Shown here piece by piece: positions 8,545-16,804 of a stretch of DNA of 46,979 nucleotides (position 1 is its first letter; every line of letters begins with the position of its first letter). A program made the position numbers and the translations under genes. This DNA comes from Rhizobium sullae (GTDB lineage Bacteria; Pseudomonadota; Alphaproteobacteria; Rhizobiales; Rhizobiaceae), in NCBI RefSeq assembly GCF_900169785.1, contig NZ_FWER01000033.1, positions 57,319 through 104,297 of the forward strand, read 5' to 3'. The notes under the pieces are model-generated. The model did no database searches and was not told the origin of the DNA. It worked only from the letters and a program-made list of their open reading frames with translations.

Positions 8545-9830
8545 CGCATCCGCCTTGAAGACTGATAGCGACAAGTGTTCGCCAGTGCTACGGTCAATAT
8601 GATCGGCATCGCCCAGAAGCGGCCGTAGACGCTTGGGAAGGCATTGATCAAAAAGAGAAAAAGGCAGACCGTGCAGATTGCAGATGCGGCAAGATGTCGT
8701 CCTCCCGGCTGTTGCCAGGCTGACAGCGCAGGACCGAAACTTGCGCCAATCATCACGATGAAGCCCACCATGCTGAGAAATCCGCCTTCCGTCCACAACA
8801 GAAGATAGAGGTTGTGCACAGGTTGCGTTAATACGCTGGTCAGCGCGTACTGATCGGCGCCAAGCCCAAAGAGGAAAGTATCCTTTGTCCGGCCGATCGC
8901 TTCATGGATCAATTGTACGCGATGTTGGAAGGAACCGGCCTGGTCGAGGTCTCCACTTTCCAGCGCGCCGAGAACGCGCCTTTGAAACGCGACCGGAAGA
9001 TAATCCCGGCCCCATCGCTCGACAATTACGATCAAAATGGCGCCCAAGGCGCCGATAGGCGCAAGAAGTTTTACATTCAAGGTCAAGGCGCAGAACAGGC
9101 CGACACCCAAGAGGAAAGACGCCAGGCCAGTGTTGGATCCCGTCAACATCACGCCGTAGCCCATGAAGGGTAAAGCCAGCAGGCCGAGCTTGCTGGATCC
9201 GCGGCCGAAGCAGAATGTGAGCAGCATCGGAACGGAAAGTGCAATCAGTGCGGAGCATTCGTTTTCGCGTTCTACAAAACCGGTCAAGCGGCCACTGCCG
9301 CTGACGAACGTGGTATTTGTCTCGGCCACTATGTTGATGACATATGCCCCGTGTAGGCACATCAGTAATATCGACGCCACGTAAACCTTGGACATTAACA
9401 GCAGCCTTTGACGGTCGCTGCTGCCGATGACGACAAGAAGAATGAAGTACGCGAAGAAATATTGAACGATGTAAACGGTGCCCCGCAATGGATCGCCGTT
9501 GATCATGCTGCTCACAAGCAGTCCTGTCAGCAGCATGCACAATCCGAGCAGCCAAACCACAGTCGGCACCGCGCCGATAGGATCAAATCGCAGCCGGCCG
9601 CGCAGCACAAGGATGAAAAGACAGATGCATGCAAACGCGTCGCTGAGAGTGAAGTAGAAAAACGGCAGCCGGAGAAAATTCATGGGCGACAAGAAAACGG
9701 CGGCTAGTGCAGACAAATTCTCAGCCCAATCAGCGACTTGTGACCCGTTTCTTTCCCTAAAACGAGAACGGGCCAGCCAAGGAAGCCCCAAGTCCTCCCG
9801 TCGGGCCTGTAATACTTTCTTGGTAGACAT
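8541..9830 (-). CDS. O-antigen ligase/polymerase-like integral membrane protein (Wzy-type)
   Basis: A 429-residue polytopic inner-membrane protein with about ten to twelve hydrophobic segments. Toward the C-terminus, FLFGLGADQYALTS followed by VHNLYLLLWTEGG matches the conserved periplasmic region of the Wzy_C/O-antigen ligase family (His-Asn then Glu-Gly). It probably polymerises lipid-linked repeat units in the periplasm; being the only such gene in a locus with Wzx and Wzc partners, polymerase is likelier than ligase. It runs opposite to its neighbours. Its stop overlaps the convergent glycosyltransferase by four bases, and its start faces the Wzc-like gene across 244 bases. Confidence 0.8.
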   Translation of the reverse strand: MSTKKVLQARREDLGLPWLARSRFRERNGSQVADWAENLSALAAVFLSPMNFLRLPFFYFTLSDAFACICLFILVLRGRLRFDPIGAVPTVVWLLGLCMLLTGLLVSSMINGDPLRGTVYIVQYFFAYFILLVVIGSSDRQRLLLMSKVYVASILLMCLHGAYVINIVAETNTTFVSGSGRLTGFVERENECSALIALSVPMLLTFCFGRGSSKLGLLALPFMGYGVMLTGSNTGLASFLLGVGLFCALTLNVKLLAPIGALGAILIVIVERWGRDYLPVAFQRRVLGALESGDLDQAGSFQHRVQLIHEAIGRTKDTFLFGLGADQYALTSVLTQPVHNLYLLLWTEGGFLSMVGFIVMIGASFGPALSAWQQPGGRHLAASAICTVCLFLFLINAFPSVYGRFWAMPIILTVALANTCRYQSSRRMR

Positions 9831-9894
9831 GATTATACGCCCCCGATACTAGTCTTTGCTGCCGTCACCTTTTGTTAAGCAATAAGATAACTAC

Positions 9895-9913
9895 GACAAT
9901 ATCGTATATTGTC
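9895..9913. promoter_or_regulatory. Perfect 19-bp palindrome in the divergent wzy/wzc promoter region
   Basis: GACAATATCGTATATTGTC has two exact 8-base arms around CGT. It lies 65 bases upstream of the Wzy-like start, between two divergent polysaccharide genes in an AT-rich stretch. The size and symmetry suit a dimeric DNA-binding protein. No known rhizobial regulator site is recognised in it. Confidence 0.45.
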
Positions 9914-10026
9914 TTTAGGATCACGAGATTTTCTTGCCAAAAAAGGTCGCATCTTCTAGTCTTTCAGGCCATTGAAGCAGATGACGGATCTGGGAATCCG
10001 CGAATTCGGGCAACGATCACATGCGT

Positions 10027-10054
10027 TGGCGTTGAGTTTTTGGCGTTGAGTTTT
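10027..10054. repeat. Tandem duplication of a 14-base unit
   Basis: TGGCGTTGAGTTTT occurs twice with no gap (10027-10040 and 10041-10054), ending two bases before an ATG at 10057. A recent slippage duplication is the simplest reading. It sits in the leader of the Wzc-like gene. Confidence 0.7.
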
Positions 10055-10074
10055 GAATGAGCATCGGAGGCGGT

Positions 10075-12321
10075 ATGCTTACGACCGAACGTGCGGCTGG
10101 TAACTTTGCGTACAATAGCAGTGACGGTAGCTCGCCATTCGTCAATGAGCGCTTTTCAAGCAGCAGAGGGACCGGAGAGGCCTGGTCGCTCGTGTGGCGG
10201 TACAAGAAGTTTTTAGCGATTGTCATCACGGTTGGCGCGCTCCTCTCTCTGCTATTAAGTTTTGCGTTGCCCGCGGAATATGCAGCGACGTCGGCCATTG
10301 TTTTTGACCGGAATGACACGCGCCCTTACGAAGCTGTGGTGGAAGCGCAAAAACAAGAGCGCGATAAGTCGTCAATGGATACCGAGCTCGACATTATCCG
10401 GTCTCGGGTCTTTATGGGTACCGTCGTCGATGCGCTGAATCTGGTCGCAGATCCCTTTTACAATTCCTATCTGAGCGTGGCCGAGCCAAACGCTCTCTCT
10501 CTTGCTGTTCGAAGGATCTCCGGTTGGTTTTTGGGTGGCGAGGAACGCGACGGCCGCCGCTCTCCAACAAAGCGTATCATTTCCGAAACTGCCCAACGTG
10601 ATCGCGCCATTACAACGCTTCTCGGCACCTTCACGGTCGATCGAAAGGGCGACAGCTTGGCGTTGACGATCACCGTTCGTCAACCAAGTCCGATCCAGGC
10701 GGCGGCCGTCGCTGATGCGATTGCCCGGCATTACGTCGAATGGACAAGCAATCTGAAGTCAGTTGCGACTTCGGAGACGATTAAATATCTGCGTCAGCAG
10801 TCAGATGAACTGGCAGTCTCAATTACGAAACGCGAACGCGAGATAGCAGCCTTTACTGCTACGAGCGATCTCACCTTTGATCCAAAGGATGATTTGCTTC
10901 GGGCCCGCACCGAACAATTGAACGAGCAATTTACACTCGCACGCGTCGATGAGGCGGGAGAATGGGCGAAGGTGAACGAAGCTAAGGCCCGTCTCGCCTC
11001 AGGTGGCGAGGAAGACATCGGCAAGGTTGTCACGTCCGATCTTCTTACCAGCCTTCGAACCGAGGGAGCCCGTCTTCAGAGGCTGCGAGGACAATTGACG
11101 TCTAAATTCGGCAACAACCATCCCCTTGTTATCGACGCCGATGCTGAGATTGCCTCAAACCGGAAGATGATCCTCGACGAGGCGAGCCGAATCCTCCAGG
11201 AACTCGAAAACAACGCGAGGGTGGCAAGCATTCGGGTGAAGAATTTTGAGCAGGCAGTGTCGGTATTGCAAGACAGGGTGCAGTCCCGCAATCTAGCTGA
11301 AATCCGCAGACGAGAACTTGAGCGCGACCTCCTGAGCGAGCAGAAGCGTTATGATGCTGTAGAACTGCGTCTGAGCGCTCTGGACCCTGACCGGGAACAG
11401 TTCAAAGCGACTGCGATGGTGTCCTCGTTCGCCGAGGTGCCTGTTCAACCGTCCTTTCCTCAGCCGCTATTTATATTTGGAGCGGGACTTGTCGGTTCTA
11501 GTCTTCTCGCCCTTATGGGGATGATCATTCTGGACAATTTGGACAGCCGTATTCATTCTTCCAAGACCGTCTCGGCGATCCTAGGCCGGCCGAATATCGT
11601 TAGCGTCCCTGGCTGTGCCCTTAAGCATGATGTAGCGAAGGAGACAGGCTCGAGACTGCTGGCTGATGAGAACTCTGGACTGGCGATTGCGGCCCGCACG
11701 CTTTGCTTGGCTTGGAAAACGATCGACAGCTCGCCAGGAAGCAAGGTTGTCATGTTCACCTCGACATCGAGGCGCGATGGCAAGACGATGTTGTCGGTCG
11801 CCATGGCTGCTTCTGCTCAACGTGAAGGCTTGAGCACGATCCTGGTTGACCTCTCGGCGGGTGCAGTGAATGCCTACAGTGTAACCTCAAGCCGGGGTCT
11901 AGCCAACAGCCCCATTGCCGGCTCCGACCTCAAGCATATGGTGACACGCTCGCCGTCATATCCCTTCTTGGACGTTCTTACGGGGCGACCGTCGCTGCAG
12001 CAATACCGAGAACTGTTCAACGCCTTGAGACAACACTACGATCTCGTCATCGTGGATACACCAGCCACCGACACGGCCCAGGACGCGATCTGGCTGTCGG
12101 CGCATGTCGACTCGATATTCGTGATTGGCGTACTTCATAAAACGAGACAAGCCGCGCTGGTTGACTTGGTAGAGCGATTAAACCTCAACCACGCATTCAT
12201 TATCGGCGGGATTATAAACAGTGCCGCTGATCATGGATCCTCGGTTAAGCGGATTGATTGGACGATAGCAAGAAACATGCTGGCATCCTTGCGCGTATTC
12301 AGCTTGAAAAGATCAACCTAA
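10075..12321 (+). CDS. Polysaccharide co-polymerase with BY-kinase-like domain (Wzc/ExoP/GumC family)
   Basis: A 748-residue inner-membrane protein that should control chain length and couple polymerisation to export. A Wzz-type N-terminal domain has its first membrane segment near residues 45-65. A long periplasmic coiled coil follows, then a proline-rich VPVQPSFPQP motif leading into the second membrane segment. The cytoplasmic P-loop domain has SRRDGKT as Walker A (Lys near 568), LVDLSAGA where Walker A' should be, and YDLVIVDTPATD as Walker B. The usual hhhDxD of Walker A' is missing, and the C-terminus has no tyrosine cluster, so kinase activity is doubtful. The ATG at 10075 follows GGAGG; ATG 10057 in the same frame lacks a good site. 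Confidence 0.85.
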   Translation: MLTTERAAGNFAYNSSDGSSPFVNERFSSSRGTGEAWSLVWRYKKFLAIVITVGALLSLLLSFALPAEYAATSAIVFDRNDTRPYEAVVEAQKQERDKSSMDTELDIIRSRVFMGTVVDALNLVADPFYNSYLSVAEPNALSLAVRRISGWFLGGEERDGRRSPTKRIISETAQRDRAITTLLGTFTVDRKGDSLALTITVRQPSPIQAAAVADAIARHYVEWTSNLKSVATSETIKYLRQQSDELAVSITKREREIAAFTATSDLTFDPKDDLLRARTEQLNEQFTLARVDEAGEWAKVNEAKARLASGGEEDIGKVVTSDLLTSLRTEGARLQRLRGQLTSKFGNNHPLVIDADAEIASNRKMILDEASRILQELENNARVASIRVKNFEQAVSVLQDRVQSRNLAEIRRRELERDLLSEQKRYDAVELRLSALDPDREQFKATAMVSSFAEVPVQPSFPQPLFIFGAGLVGSSLLALMGMIILDNLDSRIHSSKTVSAILGRPNIVSVPGCALKHDVAKETGSRLLADENSGLAIAARTLCLAWKTIDSSPGSKVVMFTSTSRRDGKTMLSVAMAASAQREGLSTILVDLSAGAVNAYSVTSSRGLANSPIAGSDLKHMVTRSPSYPFLDVLTGRPSLQQYRELFNALRQHYDLVIVDTPATDTAQDAIWLSAHVDSIFVIGVLHKTRQAALVDLVERLNLNHAFIIGGIINSAADHGSSVKRIDWTIARNMLASLRVFSLKRST

Positions 12322-13689
12322 TCCACTCGTATCATTGGCGCCTGCGTTATCCGCAATGTGGGCTCGATAGGGGAGCAACATCGCAAGCATCCATAAAGAT
12401 GCCATTGTGATGTGCGCGATGTTGGCGCCCATGGGGCCGATGACAGGTATGAGCGCAAAGGCAGTAAGATGAAATGCCAAGGTGGAAAACAAGACGCTGC
12501 GAAGAACGGCGTTTTCGCGCCCCATTGCAAGCAATGCGGACCGCAGGACAGAGCCGTTCAGCACCATAACAACGGCGATGGCCTGGACGACAACTAAAGG
12601 TGCGGCTCCTATAAACTGCGCGCCCGCTGTCCAGAGCAAAAGAGGCTTAATCGTCAGGCTCACGACGGCGATGAGACAAATGCCGGCGGCGAGTAGAAGC
12701 CATTGGGTCTGCCGTACGATGCGGCGAAATGCCGAAACTGAATGGGTCGCCCAAAGTCTCGAAAGCTCCGGGTACACAACGGTTTGGACTTGTACACCGG
12801 CTTGTTGCGCCATCCTGCCTATGCGCTTTGCTATGTGGTAAAGCCCGGCCGCTGTTGGATCGGCCAGATACCCGACCAAGAGCGTATCCAGCTCGTTTGC
12901 GCTCGAGCGGATCGTAAGAGAGATGTTTGCCGACAGCGCGAAGCGCCACAATCCAGGTACGCTCTGTGTTATGCCCGTTAGAGGTGCCGTCAGAATATTC
13001 TGATAGCCGCGGCGGCGTGTTTCCAGGAACGCAAGCCCTGTCATGCTCATGGAACTGATGATCTGCATGCCCATCCAGATAAACGTGAACTCTCTCAATC
13101 CCCATCCAGCCAGCAGCCCGATACCGCACAGAAGCACCCTGACGAAGCTACCGAGGACCTGACTGTAGGCAAGCGTGGAAAAACCACCGAAAAGCCGCAA
13201 GACCGCTGTGGGCATTCCGGCAATCTGGAACGGCAGGGCGCTGCAGTAAATCAGGGCAAAGGTTTGGACTTCGGGTCGGATCCCCACAAGCGGCGAAGCA
13301 AAAAGGATTAGACCAACCGCGACAATCCAAGAAACGAGCGCAGCCCCTACGTCCAACACAAAGCCGAATTTTAGCAACCGCCGGAGATCTTCAGTTCGCT
13401 GATCCTCCATCGCCTGCGCACCGAACTTGATCAAAGGCTGCCAGGATTGAAAGCTGACCAGTCGCTCGATCGCGCGACTGAACGCAAAACAGAGAGCGAG
13501 AATGCCGTAATCCGCCGGTCCCAGTGCTCGGGCAGTCAAGGCAAAGGCCACAAGCCCAACCATCGACGCTACAAAGTTGCCGCTTAGGAGATGAAGTATC
13601 TGTCTTAAATGCTTGGCGAAATCGCGCTCGCTGAAAACCCTTGCCCTGAAGCGATCCGCTTTTTTCGCAATGAGGGAAAACGCTGACAT
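12313..13689 (-). CDS. Polysaccharide/oligosaccharide flippase (Wzx, MOP superfamily)
   Basis: A 458-residue integral membrane protein with about twelve hydrophobic segments, expected to flip undecaprenyl-diphosphate-linked repeat units to the periplasm. FVASMVGLVAFALTARALGPADYGILAL near the N-terminus (residues about 35-65) is typical of polysaccharide biosynthesis flippases. ANELDTLLVGYLADPTAAGLYHIAKR matches the conserved middle of the family. AAAGGAATGCCC precedes the ATG at 13689; in-frame starts at 13695 and 13737 are possible but weaker. It is convergent with, and overlaps by nine bases, the Wzc-like gene. It is the only flippase candidate in the locus. Confidence 0.85.
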   Translation of the reverse strand: MSAFSLIAKKADRFRARVFSERDFAKHLRQILHLLSGNFVASMVGLVAFALTARALGPADYGILALCFAFSRAIERLVSFQSWQPLIKFGAQAMEDQRTEDLRRLLKFGFVLDVGAALVSWIVAVGLILFASPLVGIRPEVQTFALIYCSALPFQIAGMPTAVLRLFGGFSTLAYSQVLGSFVRVLLCGIGLLAGWGLREFTFIWMGMQIISSMSMTGLAFLETRRRGYQNILTAPLTGITQSVPGLWRFALSANISLTIRSSANELDTLLVGYLADPTAAGLYHIAKRIGRMAQQAGVQVQTVVYPELSRLWATHSVSAFRRIVRQTQWLLLAAGICLIAVVSLTIKPLLLWTAGAQFIGAAPLVVVQAIAVVMVLNGSVLRSALLAMGRENAVLRSVLFSTLAFHLTAFALIPVIGPMGANIAHITMASLWMLAMLLPYRAHIADNAGANDTSGLG

Positions 13690-13947
13690 GGGCATTCCTT
13701 TGATGACGTCCAGGCCCAAGGCGATAAGGACGGCCAAGTCCAGATCGATAGTAGTGTTATGTAGAAAATCAGTATCACATATTGTTACAAGACAGTCGTC
13801 TTAGTCAAAACTAAGCGTTTAGGAGCATGCATTCTTAATCAATACTCGACAAAACGCAAATTCCGTTTATTCTGGGCTGAAATATTGGAGGCGAAGTCGG
13901 GCATGCGACGGCGTGCGCGCGCACTATCTCTTGGCCGAGGGTGATCC
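13690..13947. promoter_or_regulatory. Divergent intergenic region between wzx-like and export genes
   Basis: The 258 bases separate divergent genes and should hold promoters for both. CTTAGT-CAAA-ACTAAG, an exact 6-base inverted repeat, lies at 13800-13815. AT-rich stretches occur at 13750-13870. No clear -35/-10 pair is seen. GAGGGTG is placed well before the ATG at 13948. Confidence 0.35.
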
Positions 13948-15186
13948 ATGTTTCAAGCGATCTTTACTTGGCGAGGGTTTTCTCGCCGGCCAGCCTTTTT
14001 GGGCTGTGTCTTCTTAGCGCTGGCGATGTCGGCGGCCTGCGCGAAAGCTGGTGCGGATGACTACCGCCTCTCCGCCGGCGACGCCGTAACCTTTGATTTT
14101 CTGGATGACGCGGAGCTTCCCGTCACCCTGACCGTTACCTCGGCCGGCGACGTCCAGTTTCCGCTGATCGGAGATGTTCGCATAGCCGGACTGACGGTCA
14201 CTCAGGCGCTGGCCAGTCTCCGCGCGCAGTATGTCGAAAAAGACATTCTGAAGGACCCGAGGATCGCGCTAAACATCACGACGTTCAGGCCGATCTTTGT
14301 ACTGGGCGAAGTGAACAGCCCTGGATCGTTTCCGTTTTACCCTGGCCTGACGGTTGAACAGGCCATCGGACTTGCAGGTGGAACCCAGACTGACGTCACC
14401 AATCCATCCGACCGGATTGTGGCGCGGGCCCGGTTGCGCGGTGAGATCGACGGCTCGGACGCTCAAATCGTTCACGAGGCCGTCTACGCCGCAAGATTGG
14501 TTGCCCAGCTTGAGGGACGCGATAAGGTAGACTTGAACGATGTACCTGAGATCGCAAAGAAATTTGTCCAAGATGTTTCAATAAAGTCAGTAGTCGAAAT
14601 AGAACAAAAGATTCTGGAAACGGATTTAGCGACCAGCAGGTCTCAGATCGATATTCTTTCCCAAGGCATCAAGGAAGCAGAAAAAGGACTTGAGATTCTT
14701 CAGCAGCTGGAGGTGGAGCAGAAGGAGCTGGTTGCGACAACCGAAGCAGTTTTTGGCCGTGCGGACGAGCTGCGACAGAAGCAACTGAATACCTCTGCCG
14801 AATGGCTGCGGGCAAAGACGGCCGCGTCTGGGGAAAAGGCAAGTCTGTTGCAAATCTACGCCGACATGTCGCGTTCACGGCGCGAGCTTGGGGGACTGCG
14901 ATTAGACCTAGCAAAGCTTCAGGCAGACCGTCAGAACGACATTTTGCTGAAACAGCAAGAGCGGGATGTAGCGATCAAGAAGTTGATCGCGGAACGTCAA
15001 TCAGCTGAAGAACAGTTCTTCCTGATGGCTGCGGCGTCGGCAACAGAAAACGCGGCCAAGAACAAGATCACTTTCTCCTATCAGATAAGACGTCAAGTGG
15101 ACGGGAACCGACAGGCAATGCCTGCGGATGCACAAACCGAAGTTCTGCCCGGCGACGCGGTCATCGTCGCGATCGCTGGAATATAA
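13948..15186 (+). CDS. Polysaccharide export protein (Wza/ExoF-like, Poly_export + SLBB)
   Basis: A 412-residue exported protein forming or gating the outer part of the polysaccharide export path. An N-terminal signal peptide ends near AKAGADDYRLSAGD; the cysteine before it (MSAAC) does not fit a standard lipobox well. The Poly_export domain spans roughly residues 38-115, with DAVTFDFLDDAEL and FPLIGDVRIAGLT. An SLBB domain (FVLGEVNSPGSFPFYPGLTV) follows, then a long Glu/Lys/Gln-rich coiled coil at about 215-350. This length and order match ExoF-type proteins of rhizobia rather than enteric Wza. It opens the rightward block ending at 21,313. Confidence 0.88.
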   Translation: MFQAIFTWRGFSRRPAFLGCVFLALAMSAACAKAGADDYRLSAGDAVTFDFLDDAELPVTLTVTSAGDVQFPLIGDVRIAGLTVTQALASLRAQYVEKDILKDPRIALNITTFRPIFVLGEVNSPGSFPFYPGLTVEQAIGLAGGTQTDVTNPSDRIVARARLRGEIDGSDAQIVHEAVYAARLVAQLEGRDKVDLNDVPEIAKKFVQDVSIKSVVEIEQKILETDLATSRSQIDILSQGIKEAEKGLEILQQLEVEQKELVATTEAVFGRADELRQKQLNTSAEWLRAKTAASGEKASLLQIYADMSRSRRELGGLRLDLAKLQADRQNDILLKQQERDVAIKKLIAERQSAEEQFFLMAAASATENAAKNKITFSYQIRRQVDGNRQAMPADAQTEVLPGDAVIVAIAGI

Positions 15187-15205
15187 CGCCTCGGGGGATG
15201 AAGTG

Positions 15206-15892
15206 GTGGCACCAGGTGACTTCCGGGACGCGCGAGGTCGCAGCGAGCTCCTAAACGAAAGCTCAGTCAGCAAGAGGATCTTCGACATCCTGCTTTCGTC
15301 TCTTGTTCTGATCATCTGCTCGCCGATCTTTTTGACGGTCGCTGCGCTGACGTATCTCGCGTTGGGTTGGCCGGTTATGTTCCGCCAGGTGAGAGCAGGC
15401 CTTTCAATGCGGCCGTTCTCGATCTTGAAATTTCGCACGATGTCTAATGAGCGAGACGGGAAAGGCGACCTGCTTCCTGACCATTTGAGGCAAACGCGAC
15501 TGACAGCCATCATCAGACGTCTTCGCTTTGACGAGCTGCCGCAGCTTATTCTGGTTCTGGCAGGGGTGATGTCTTTTGTTGGACCGCGGCCCTTGCCTAT
15601 TCAAACGCTGAGTGATCTTGGCGCCATCGGTCAGCTTCGCTGCAGGGTGCAGCCGGGCTTGACGGGTTGGGCCCAGGTCAACGGCAACACACGCCTGAAC
15701 GACATGCAGAAGCTCGCTCTGGATATCTGGTATGTCGAACAGCACAACCTTGCGCTTGACGTATTGATTGTGGCGATGACGCTCAAGACGTTGGTGTTGG
15801 GCGAGGTGGTGAATGAACACAATGTTCAGAAGGCTGAAACCCAGCCGACGATACTGTCCTGTTTGCGAGTTGGATTGGACCCGAAAGGCTAA
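15206..15892 (+). CDS. Initiating undecaprenyl-phosphate sugar-1-phosphate transferase (PglC-like)
   Basis: A 228-residue monotopic phosphoglycosyl transferase that should start the glycan by moving sugar-1-phosphate from a UDP-sugar to undecaprenyl phosphate. Features are SKRIFDILLSSLVLIICSP (reentrant helix, 22-40), FSILKFRTMSNERDGKGDLL (71-90), the catalytic Asp109-Glu110 pair in RFDELPQL, SFVGPRPLP and QPGLTGWAQVNG. The length and the MSNERDGKGDLL segment resemble PglC (bacillosamine-type donors) more than large WcaJ/WbaP enzymes; rhizobial ExoY is similar in size. GTG 15206 follows GGGGGA by seven bases. GTG 15203, or a long overlapping start at 15128, are alternatives. Confidence 0.85.
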   Translation: MAPGDFRDARGRSELLNESSVSKRIFDILLSSLVLIICSPIFLTVAALTYLALGWPVMFRQVRAGLSMRPFSILKFRTMSNERDGKGDLLPDHLRQTRLTAIIRRLRFDELPQLILVLAGVMSFVGPRPLPIQTLSDLGAIGQLRCRVQPGLTGWAQVNGNTRLNDMQKLALDIWYVEQHNLALDVLIVAMTLKTLVLGEVVNEHNVQKAETQPTILSCLRVGLDPKG

Positions 15893-15895
15893 ACC

Positions 15896-16804
15896 ATGCG
15901 TATCGTTGTCGTCGGAGCGGTGGAGTCAACAGTTGCTGCCATTGAAGCTCTCTTGGAATCACAGACTGCCCCTGCCGCAGTCGTGACGTTACCCCGAAAG
16001 GCCTTGGGCCGGCATTCTGACGCGATCGATATCTCCCAGGCCGTAAGCGCCACCCTCCCGATCATTTACGCAGAGGATGTGAACTCTGCCCCGATTGTAG
16101 CGGAGGTTCGGCAATTGAACCCTGACATCATTTTCATCGTCGGTTGGTCCCAGGTCTGCAAAGCACCCTTTCGTGAAGCGGCCCGCCTGGGCTGCATAGG
16201 TTTTCATCCTTCTTTGTTGCCGAAACTGAGGGGCAGAGCCGTCATTCCGTGGACAATCCTGACCCATCAACAGGAAACCGGCGCTAGCTTTTTTTGGATC
16301 GACGATGGCATCGACACTGGCGACATACTGCGTCAGCAGCGCTTTCGGTTGAGAAATGACGAAACCGCGAGAAGTCTTTACGATAGGCAACGGAGCGCCA
16401 TTCGCGAGCTTATTCCTCAAATCGTGAATGATTTTCACCAAGGCGTCGCGACCCGAACGCCGCAGGACCATGACCATGCCACCTACTGCGCGCGCCGCCG
16501 GCCTCGAGATGGGAAGATCGATTGGCATGCGGATGCAGACCGGGTTCTGACTTTCATCAGGGCGGTTGGCGATCCCTATCCCGGCGCGTTTACAACGATG
16601 GACGGAGAGCACCTGTCTATCTGGACCGCTCGGCCTTACGCGCATAGCCATCGCTACATCGGTCTTCCTGGGCAGATCCAGACACTAACCACCGGTGGTT
16701 TCGTCGTTCGATGCGGCAACGGTGAATGCGTCGAAGTGACGAAATGGACGACACCGGCAGATCGCAAAATTGCGCGTCACGCAGTTCTTGGGGAAGCGGA
16801 ATGA
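15896..16804 (+). CDS. Formyltransferase family protein (ArnA-N/methionyl-tRNA formyltransferase-like fold)
   Basis: A 302-residue enzyme of the N10-formyltetrahydrofolate-dependent formyltransferase fold, expected to formylate an amino sugar. CIGFHPSLLPKLRGRA (100-115) and WIDDGIDTGDIL (134-145) are the active-site segments. As I remember ArnA, its catalytic residues are N102, H104 and D140. Here H104 and D140 are present but position 102 is glycine. A smaller C-terminal domain (about 205-300) is like the Fmt C-terminal domain. Its start is three bases after the transferase stop, and its end overlaps the deacetylase start as ATGA. With a DegT aminotransferase one gene further on, a 4-amino sugar is the likely acceptor. 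Confidence 0.82.
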   Translation: MRIVVVGAVESTVAAIEALLESQTAPAAVVTLPRKALGRHSDAIDISQAVSATLPIIYAEDVNSAPIVAEVRQLNPDIIFIVGWSQVCKAPFREAARLGCIGFHPSLLPKLRGRAVIPWTILTHQQETGASFFWIDDGIDTGDILRQQRFRLRNDETARSLYDRQRSAIRELIPQIVNDFHQGVATRTPQDHDHATYCARRRPRDGKIDWHADADRVLTFIRAVGDPYPGAFTTMDGEHLSIWTARPYAHSHRYIGLPGQIQTLTTGGFVVRCGNGECVEVTKWTTPADRKIARHAVLGEAE

